From positions 1 through 19,361 of the forward strand of contig JBAYJD010000052.1 of assembly GCA_041665305.1 (NCBI GenBank): a stretch of 19,361 bases of DNA, written 5' to 3'. Shown one piece after another: positions 14,203 to 19,361 of the stretch; position 1 is the stretch's first letter, and each line of letters starts with the position of its first letter. The DNA comes from YA12-FULL-51-18 sp041665305. GTDB lineage: Bacteria > Elusimicrobiota > Elusimicrobia > Elusimicrobiales > UBA9959. The translations under genes and the position numbers were made by a program. Under the pieces are notes generated by a model. It saw only the letters and a program-made list of their open reading frames with translations, was not told the DNA's origin and did not search any database.

Positions 14203-16590
14203 TCAGCTTCTGATCTTGGCGCCGAAGTTGAGGGAAAGCTTCAGCAGGATCGCGGAGATGTGCGCATTGATCTCGGCGTCCGTCAGGGTATGTTCCATTG
14301 AGGAGAAGGTTAACCGGATAGTAAGGCTCTTCAGATTTTCGCCTATGCTCTTGCCCTTATAAACATCGATAAGCTTCACGTCCGCCAGGTCCGGGGCCTT
14401 GGCGATCCCCTTTTCAATGTCGGCCCACTCAAATTTATCCTCCATCACCACCGCCAGGTCCCGCCAGGTGTTGGGGAACGCCGACACCGGACGCACCTGG
14501 ACGCTCCGCGCCCAGAACTCCGGCTTGTAGGCCGCGACCAGGGCCTTAAGCGGCAGTTCGAAATAACAGATCTGGTTGTCCTTGAAATCGCCGTTCCGGG
14601 CCGTCATCGGATTGATCAGCCCCATAAAACCGGCCCTGGAACCGCCCAGCTTCATTTCAAGGACAGCGCCCGGATGGAAGTAGGGCGGCGGCGCCGCGGG
14701 TTTCTCGAACCTGAAGCCGCCGTAACCCGAGAACACTGCGCTCATGACGCCCTTAAGATGGTAGAAATCGGCGGAAGCGCTCCCCCCGCGCCAGAACTCC
14801 GCAGCCGGGAAAGCGCCGTACATAAGTCCGGCGCACATCGTCTCTTCGCAATGGCCTTTTTCCGTCTTCCTGAAGATATTGCCCGTCTCAAAGATCGAAA
14901 CCGAAGTCCTGCCGTGGTTCAAATTATACTTCAGCGACTTGAGCGCGCCGGCCACCATGGCCGTGCGCAGGAACTGGTAATCGGCGGAGAGGGGGTTTTT
15001 GAGCGGCACCGCCTCCTCCTCGTTCAGAAGACAATTACGGAAATCCTTCAGCGAGATAAAATCGTAGTTATAAACCTCGGAAAACCCAAGGCCGGCCAGC
15101 CGATCCTTCAGTTCGGCCGTCACCTCGTAGCCGGGCGACGGGACCGCGCGCATCATCGGCATCCCGGACTTGGCCGGGATCACATCGTAGCCTACGAAGC
15201 GGGCCGCTTCCTCGGCTATATCCCACACGCTTTCAATATCCCGGCGATAGCTGGGGACCGAAAACCGCCAGAGAACGGTTTCCGCCAGGTCCGGCTGTAT
15301 GGCCCTGAGGCAGGCGAACATGTCCTTCCCGGAGATCTCCGCGCCCAGGATGGCATTGACCCGTTCGGGACGGACTTCCACCACCCTGGGCTGATATTTT
15401 ACGGGATAATTGTCCGTGACCTGCGTCACCTTCGCGCCGGGAACGGCCTCAAGGATTATCTGCGCCATGCGCCGCGCGGCGTACAGAGTCAGCTCCGGAT
15501 CGGTGCCGCGCTCGAAACGATAGGAAGACTCGGTCCTGACGCCGGACTTTCGCGAAGACAGCCTGACGGCCGAAGGATTGAAAGAGGCGGATTCGATCAA
15601 AACGGCGGTCGTGTCCTGGGAAACGGCCGACGGCAGGCCGCCTATAACACCGGCGAGGGCGGCGGGCCGCTCCCTGTCCGCGATGACCAGCATGTCCGGA
15701 TCCAGTTTCAACTCCTGGCCGTCCAGGGACCGAAGGGTTTCCCCCGGCGCGGCGCGCCGCGCCGCTATTTCCGGCCCCGCGAGGCGCGCCAGGTCGAAAC
15801 AGTGGGCGGGCTGTCCCAGCTCGTACATCACATAATTGGAAACATCTATCAGGATATTGTTCTTGGGGTTGGAGCCCATGGCGCGCAGGCGTCCGGCCAG
15901 CCACTCCGGCGTTTTAGCCGCGGCGACATTCTCCATCACGATGCCGGTGTACCGCGGGCACAGTTTCGGATCCTCGATCGTTACGGGAACGGCCGAACCT
16001 CCGGCGGCGAATTCCGGAACGGACGGTTTTTTAAAAGGGAGGTTATAGAAGGCGCAGAGCTCGCGGGCCAGGGCATAATGAGAGAGGCAATAAGCCAGGT
16101 TCGGCGTTATCTCGACTTCAAGGACGCAGTCGGGCCTGGCGAACAACGAAGCGGCGTCCACGCCGAGCGGCGTATTTTCGGGCAGGACAAGGATGCCGGA
16201 ATCGTCATAGCCCTCAAGGCCCAGTTCCCCGGCCGAACAGATCATGCCTTCCGACTCGACGCCGCGGATCTTCGCTTTCTTCAGAGTGCCTTCGGCCAGG
16301 ACGGCGCCGACTCTGGCGAAAAGTATTTTCTGCCCCACGGCGATATTTTTGGCGCCGCAGACGACCCTGGTGACGGCGGCGCCGTCCGAGACTTCGCAAA
16401 GCGAAAGCTTGTCCGCGTTCGGATGCTTCCCAATGGTCAGGATCCGCCCCGCGACCACGCCGGAAAAAGCGGCGCCGGTTTTCTTGACTTCCTCGATATT
16501 GAAACCCAGGCGGGTCAGCTTGACGATAAGCTCTTCTACGCCCAGCGGCGCGCCGATAAAATCCATCAGCCAGGAATATTGTATTTTCAT
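14203..16590 (-). CDS. pheT: Phenylalanyl-tRNA synthetase beta subunit
   Basis: The 795-residue product has the normal bacterial PheT length and domain order. The start is MKIQYSWLMDFI, then the EMAP/OB tRNA-binding domain (about 40-150, with GKHPNADKLSLCEVSDG and GVESEGMICSAGELGL). The B3/B4 editing domains (GMVMENV-like CPRYTGIVMENV; NYVMYELGQPAHCFDL) and B5 follow. The catalytic-like core comes next (VPSYRRDIESVWDIAEEAAR, SLKYNLNHGR), and the C-terminal anticodon-binding (FDX-ACB) domain holds FPNTWRDLAVVMEDKFEWAD. The ATG at 16588-16590 overlaps the pheS stop by one base (TGATG), so the subunits are translationally coupled. The frame continues open upstream into pheS, but that is a shadow. 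Confidence 0.97.
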   Translation of the reverse strand: MKIQYSWLMDFIGAPLGVEELIVKLTRLGFNIEEVKKTGAAFSGVVAGRILTIGKHPNADKLSLCEVSDGAAVTRVVCGAKNIAVGQKILFARVGAVLAEGTLKKAKIRGVESEGMICSAGELGLEGYDDSGILVLPENTPLGVDAASLFARPDCVLEVEITPNLAYCLSHYALARELCAFYNLPFKKPSVPEFAAGGSAVPVTIEDPKLCPRYTGIVMENVAAAKTPEWLAGRLRAMGSNPKNNILIDVSNYVMYELGQPAHCFDLARLAGPEIAARRAAPGETLRSLDGQELKLDPDMLVIADRERPAALAGVIGGLPSAVSQDTTAVLIESASFNPSAVRLSSRKSGVRTESSYRFERGTDPELTLYAARRMAQIILEAVPGAKVTQVTDNYPVKYQPRVVEVRPERVNAILGAEISGKDMFACLRAIQPDLAETVLWRFSVPSYRRDIESVWDIAEEAARFVGYDVIPAKSGMPMMRAVPSPGYEVTAELKDRLAGLGFSEVYNYDFISLKDFRNCLLNEEEAVPLKNPLSADYQFLRTAMVAGALKSLKYNLNHGRTSVSIFETGNIFRKTEKGHCEETMCAGLMYGAFPAAEFWRGGSASADFYHLKGVMSAVFSGYGGFRFEKPAAPPPYFHPGAVLEMKLGGSRAGFMGLINPMTARNGDFKDNQICYFELPLKALVAAYKPEFWARSVQVRPVSAFPNTWRDLAVVMEDKFEWADIEKGIAKAPDLADVKLIDVYKGKSIGENLKSLTIRLTFSSMEHTLTDAEINAHISAILLKLSLNFGAKIRS

Positions 16591-17639
16591 CAGATCTGTT
16601 TCAGGATGCGAAGATCGTTCTCGTACAGCATGCGCATGTCGCGGATGCCGTAAAGCAGCATCGCGAACCGTTCTATGCCGGCGCCGAAGGCGAATCCGCT
16701 CCAGGTTTCCGGGTCGTAGCCGCAGGCTCTTATGACATTGGGATGGATGACGCCTGCGCCCAGCAGTTCTATCCAGCCCGTTCCCTTGCAAACCGGGCAT
16801 TTACCCCCGGAACTCTTGCAGAACGCGCAGGAAACCGCGACCTGGGCGCCGGGCTCTACGAACGGGAAAAAAGAGGGAGAAAAAGAAATTTTGGCCTGCG
16901 AGCCGAAGAGGTCTTTCATAAAAGCCTCCAGCGTCCACTTCAGGTCCGCCATGGTCACCCTCTTATCCACATAGAAGCCCTCTATCTGGTGGAAGGCGAA
17001 GGAATGGCTGGCGTCCACGGCCTCGGAGCGGAACACGCGGCCGGCGGACACCACCCGCAGCGGGGGTTCCTGGCTCTTCATGGTCCGGATCTGCACCGGA
17101 GAGGTGTGGGTCCTCAACAGCAGGTCCTTGCCGCGCGCGTCTTTCAGGTCCACATAAAAGGTGTCCTGCATGTCGCGCGCGGGATGGTCGGGCGCGAAGT
17201 TCAGGGCCTCGAAATTAAAATAATCCTCCTCTATCAGCGGCCCTTCGGCTATGGAAAAGCCCAGCTTCTGAAAGCCGTCATACATCTTGTTGAGCGTGAC
17301 CGTAAGAGGATGCAGGCTGCCCCTGGGAAAGGGATAGCCGGCCAAAGTGAGATCGAATTGGGATCTGTTGAGGTCCGCGGCCCCTGAGCCGGTCTCGGTC
17401 TTACGGGCGTCCAAAGCGCCGGTAAGCTCCGCCTTCAGGGCGTTGCCCAGGGCGCCGAGAACTTTCCGCTCTTCCAGCGGAAAATCCTTGAGGTCCCTCA
17501 GAAGCAGGGTCAGTTCGCCTTTCCTGCCCAGATACCGCGTTTCAAACTCAGCGAGGCCGGAAACGCCGGTTTTTCCAAGCGAGGAAAGGAAACCGTCCCG
17601 GATAAGGGCTAGTTTCGCTTTCCAGTCGTCCTGGTTCAT
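16590..17639 (-). CDS. pheS: Phenylalanyl-tRNA synthetase alpha subunit
   Basis: The 349-residue class II synthetase subunit has an N-terminal coiled coil (1-85) including RYLGRKGELTLLLRDL. Motif 1 lies around FNFEALNFAPDHPARDMQDT (141-160), motif 2 is FRSEAVDASHSFAFHQIEG (203-221) and motif 3 is GFAFGAGIERFAMLLYGI (315-332). With PheT it forms an (alpha-beta)2 enzyme that charges tRNA-Phe. Four cysteines at 271, 274, 281 and 284 (CAFC and CPVCKGTGW) make a zinc-knuckle-like insert found in PheS of many but not all bacteria. The start ATG (17637-17639) has no evident ribosome binding site. It lies 127 bp downstream of rplT across a row of hairpins. Confidence 0.97.
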   Translation of the reverse strand: MNQDDWKAKLALIRDGFLSSLGKTGVSGLAEFETRYLGRKGELTLLLRDLKDFPLEERKVLGALGNALKAELTGALDARKTETGSGAADLNRSQFDLTLAGYPFPRGSLHPLTVTLNKMYDGFQKLGFSIAEGPLIEEDYFNFEALNFAPDHPARDMQDTFYVDLKDARGKDLLLRTHTSPVQIRTMKSQEPPLRVVSAGRVFRSEAVDASHSFAFHQIEGFYVDKRVTMADLKWTLEAFMKDLFGSQAKISFSPSFFPFVEPGAQVAVSCAFCKSSGGKCPVCKGTGWIELLGAGVIHPNVIRACGYDPETWSGFAFGAGIERFAMLLYGIRDMRMLYENDLRILKQI

Positions 17640-17768
17640 AAGATTTTCAGCTGCGGAATTCCCCGCGAAGCGGGCGGAGGACCGGGCGCTATGCGCGCCG
17701 GGCCCGGGAGGCGTATGCCTCCCGAGGGACGCCCGTCGTGCGGGCGGAAAATTTCAACTGAAATTTTC
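17640..17768. repeat. Cluster of hairpins between rplT and pheS
   Basis: Four inverted repeats are packed in 129 bp: CCCGC-GAA-GCGGG (17662-17674), CGGGAGGC-GTAT-GCCTCCCG (17705-17724), CGCCCG-TCGTG-CGGGCG (17730-17746), and GAAAATTTCA-AC-TGAAATTTTC (17747-17768). The last has 10-bp arms and overlaps the rplT stop. The two ends of the region also resemble each other in inverted orientation (TTTCAGCTG...CCGC against TTTCAGTTG...CCGC). It may be a degenerate MITE/REP-like repeat or a folded intercistronic RNA controlling read-through into pheS. No run of T follows any stem on the minus strand. Confidence 0.55.
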
Positions 17769-18120
17769 AGGCTAAAGAAGCCTTGGCGAGCTCTACGAGC
17801 CGCGTAAAAGAACCGGGGTCCTTTATCGCTATTTCGGAAAGCATTTTCCTGTTGAGCCGGATGTCCGCTTTTTTAAGGCCGTTTATGAAGGTGCTGTAAG
17901 TCATGCCTTCTTCGCGGGTCGCGGCGTTGAGCCGGACGATCCAAAGCTGGCGGATATCGCCTTTTTTATCTTTGCGGTGGGTATAAGCGGAGGTCAGGGC
18001 TTTTTTGACCTGCTGGGTCGCCATCCGCAGACGATTCTTTTTATCGCCGTAATAGCCTTTGGCGAGCTTAAATATTTTTTTCTTCCTTTTGTTTCTTGCT
18101 ACGCTGTATTTTATTCTCAT
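17767..18120 (-). CDS. rplT: 50S ribosomal protein L20
   Basis: The start is taken as the ATG at 18118-18120 (MRIKYSVARN), giving 117 residues, the usual L20 length. The frame is open six codons further to a TTG but that would add non-conserved residues. The basic N-terminal extension (RNKRKKKIFKLAKGYYGDKK) and the globular part with RQLWIVRLNAATREEGMTYS are diagnostic. L20 binds 23S rRNA early in large-subunit assembly and, in enterobacteria and Bacillus, represses its own operon through the leader RNA. It follows rpmI by 58 bp. Confidence 0.97.
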   Translation of the reverse strand: MRIKYSVARNKRKKKIFKLAKGYYGDKKNRLRMATQQVKKALTSAYTHRKDKKGDIRQLWIVRLNAATREEGMTYSTFINGLKKADIRLNRKMLSEIAIKDPGSFTRLVELAKASLA

Positions 18121-18178
18121 GATAGTTCCCGTTCGCAAACCTTTAAGAATTAGGTTTTAAAACCCGCGGCTTAAACTT

Positions 18179-18382
18179 TTATTCGTAGGGCAGATAACTT
18201 TTAAGCAGCTTGCCCTCGACGCTTGTCGGTTCCTCGACTTTGGCGGTCCGCAGCTGACGGCCTCTTTTAGCGGACATGCCGGTCAATAGATGGCGAAGAC
18301 CCGCTTTTCTGTGCAGCCACTTGCCGCTCTTGGATTTACGGAATCTTTTCTTCGCACCGCTGTGACTTTTCATTTTAGGCAT
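18179..18382 (-). CDS. rpmI: 50S ribosomal protein L35
   Basis: The 67-residue, strongly basic protein starts MPKMKSHSGAKKRFRKSKSG and contains KAGLRHLLTGMSAKRGRQLR, the L35 pattern. It is the usual partner of rplT. The ATG at 18380-18382 has a weak GAGAG-type ribosome binding site. It stands at the head of a transcription unit of its own, behind a strong promoter at 18493-18521. Confidence 0.96.
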   Translation of the reverse strand: MPKMKSHSGAKKRFRKSKSGKWLHRKAGLRHLLTGMSAKRGRQLRTAKVEEPTSVEGKLLKSYLPYE

Positions 18383-18486
18383 AATAGTTCTCTCACAACA
18401 CGCAGATTGTTTAAGCTGTAGGCTGCAAGCCGCAGCCGCTTCCCGTCCGCCAGCCTAACTGTCCGCGGTCCACCCGACCGGGCAGT
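18383..18486 (-). promoter_or_regulatory. Structured leader of rpmI-rplT mRNA, possible L20 autoregulatory leader
   Basis: From the predicted start near 18486, about 100 nt precede rpmI. On the minus strand they include CCCG-GT-CGGG and GGCTGC-GGCTT-GCAGCC (18421-18437), plus AACTG/CAGTT able to pair across the first stem. L20 leaders occur at this place in other bacteria. I do not see enough to match a named leader family. Confidence 0.35.
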
Positions 18487-18492
18487 TTGGAT

Positions 18493-18521
18493 ATTATATT
18501 AAATAAAACGACGCTAGGCAA
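18493..18521 (-). promoter_or_regulatory. Promoter for rpmI-rplT
   Basis: On the minus strand TTGCCT (18516-18521) is followed by a 17-nt spacer and a perfect TATAAT (18493-18498). Its -35 box overlaps the T-run of the terminator behind infC. Transcription should start close to 18486. Confidence 0.75.
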
Positions 18522-18566
18522 AAAAACCCGTCTTTTGCGCGGCCTCCGCCTTCCTGCGGAGACGGA
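18520..18566 (-). terminator. Intrinsic terminator after infC
   Basis: The minus strand has CCGTC (18561-18565) pairing with GACGG (18528-18532), with an inner CTCCGC/GCGGAG hairpin (18544-18561) and then TTTTTTT (18520-18526). It begins about 30 bp after the infC stop. Because the loop is long, it may act as a partial terminator, letting some transcripts continue into rpmI. Confidence 0.55.
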
Positions 18567-18595
18567 CCCGGGCCGCCGGATTTCTCCCCCGCGGC

Positions 18596-19183
18596 TTATT
18601 TGGCCGGATCGCCGGGCTTCGGGGCGGCCGGCACGGGAGCCTTCGCCGCGGCTTTGGCTGCGGCCGGAGCTACGGGGGTAAGCATGATGCTCATCCTGTT
18701 GCCCATCATCTGAGTGCGTCCTTCGACCGTACCGACCGTAAGAAGAGTGTTCTTGACCTGCATGAGGATGGCTTCGCCCAGGTTCCTGTGCTGGTTCTCC
18801 CGGCCGTGGAACACCACGGTCACACGCACCTTATTCTGCTCTTTGAGGAATTCTTCTATGTGCTTTATTTTGGTCTCAAGATCGTGCTTGGCTATCCTTG
18901 GATTGAACCGGATCTCCTTCAGGACGCCGGCCTTCTGTTTCTTGCGGTTCTCCCTCGCCTGTTTGTCCAGTTCGTACAGGTACTTGGAAAAATCCATTAT
19001 TTTACAGACAGGCGGGTTGGCCATGGGAGCTATCTCGACAAGGTCCATGCCCGCGGACCTCGCCATATTCTGCGCTTCCAGGATCGGCTTCACGCCTATC
19101 ATGGTGCCGTCCGTAGCTATCAGCCTGACCTGCGCCACATTTATATACCTGTTTATCCTTACCCTTTTATTATCGTGGTACAA
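18596..19183 (-). CDS. infC: Translation initiation factor IF-3
   Basis: The 195-residue protein has the IF-3 N-domain (RINRYINVAQVRLIATDGTM, then GMDLVEIAPMANPPVCKIMD, 50-69), the lysine-rich linker (YLYELDKQARENRKKQKAG) and the C-domain (KEIRFNPRIAKHDLETKIKH, then KVRVTVVFHGREN). IF-3 binds the 30S subunit and checks start-codon pairing. The last 25 or so residues are an Ala/Pro/Lys-rich tail not found in the E. coli protein. The start is taken as TTG at 19181-19183, with GGAGGAG (19191-19197) 7 nt upstream and an in-frame TAA immediately before it, so no upstream start exists in this frame. A non-ATG start is common for infC, where E. coli uses ATT for autoregulation. thrS would normally lie upstream, outside the window. 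Confidence 0.95.
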   Translation of the reverse strand: MYHDNKRVRINRYINVAQVRLIATDGTMIGVKPILEAQNMARSAGMDLVEIAPMANPPVCKIMDFSKYLYELDKQARENRKKQKAGVLKEIRFNPRIAKHDLETKIKHIEEFLKEQNKVRVTVVFHGRENQHRNLGEAILMQVKNTLLTVGTVEGRTQMMGNRMSIMLTPVAPAAAKAAAKAPVPAAPKPGDPAK

Positions 19184-19361
19184 TTATTTACTCCTCCTCT
19201 GTCGCACCCCGCGCTTAACTCATGCGCGGGGCGGAATGACCGCCGGACCTCTTAAGGAAGTCGGTCCGGTGCTCCACAAGGGGGGCTCTGCCCCCCGTTT
19301 CATCGTCGCTTGCTCCCTGCGCTTCGCTTGGTCGCTGCGCTGAACCCCTCGAAGCGGAAAT
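19184..19361. other. Hairpin-rich non-coding DNA upstream of infC
   Basis: No gene is visible here. Three strong inverted repeats occur: CCCCGCGC/GCGCGGGG (19207-19214 and 19224-19231), CCGGACC/GGTCCGG (19243-19249 and 19263-19269) and GGGGGGC-TCT-GCCCCCC (19280-19296). The last 60 bases repeat CGCT at short intervals. It may hold a terminator of the upstream gene and the infC leader; no promoter box was identified with confidence. Confidence 0.55.

Noticed and set aside
14674..16653. 659-codon open frame on the plus strand opposite pheT
   Set aside because: An antisense shadow of a clearly recognisable pheT; composition is Arg/Gly-rich without domains.
16591..16800. Upstream extension of pheT into pheS
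   Set aside because: The 70 extra residues are Arg-rich frame-shifted pheS sequence; PheT proteins begin at MKIQYSWL.

Overview
The window is 19.4 kb of GC-rich bacterial chromosome in which almost every gene lies on the minus strand. The genes are those of a free-living Gram-negative-type bacterium: a lipoprotein, secreted glycoside hydrolases with signal peptides, and a conserved infC-rpmI-rplT-pheS-pheT translation block followed by zapA, rarA and xseA/xseB. An Elusimicrobiota-like lineage is my impression from gene order and protein style, but it is weakly supported. I found no rRNA or CRISPR array, and one tRNA.

Read in the direction of transcription (right to left): (1) 19361-17767 holds hairpin-rich DNA upstream of infC, then infC (TTG start), an intrinsic terminator that touches a strong promoter, a roughly 100-nt leader, rpmI and rplT. 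(2) 17766-14203 holds a hairpin cluster, then pheS and pheT (the two subunits of phenylalanyl-tRNA synthetase). (3) 14167-9989 is an accessory insertion: a 7-TM PQ-loop-like protein, a secreted GH3 beta-glucosidase and a secreted glucoamylase-like/GH144-type hydrolase, which together look like a small beta-glucan (possibly beta-1,2-glucan) utilisation unit. (4) 9951-6422 is a housekeeping run: a coiled-coil ZapB-like protein, zapA, rarA, xseA and xseB, with short gaps or overlaps. These genes concern the division ring, fork rescue and exonuclease VII.

(5) 6421-3811 is visibly more AT-rich. It consists of about 410 bp of non-coding DNA with inverted repeats, then a translationally coupled pair: a Schlafen/AlbA_2 plus GHKL-type ATP-binding protein and a solitary ParA-type ATPase with an extra conserved-looking C-terminal block. 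There is no ParB, replication gene or phage gene beside them. This is the best candidate for a little-described system (defence, stress response or gene silencing), but its function is not shown by the sequence.

(6) 3647-1548 holds tlyA (rRNA 2'-O-methyltransferase), a tiny Ala/Pro-rich lipoprotein with its terminator, and a secreted four-cysteine protein of unknown function. (7) 1476-1 holds a promoter, tRNA-Val(CAC), an orphan 384-residue protein, and finally the 3' end of an IS4-type transposase on the plus strand at the left edge.

All family assignments come from reading motifs by eye; no database search was run.
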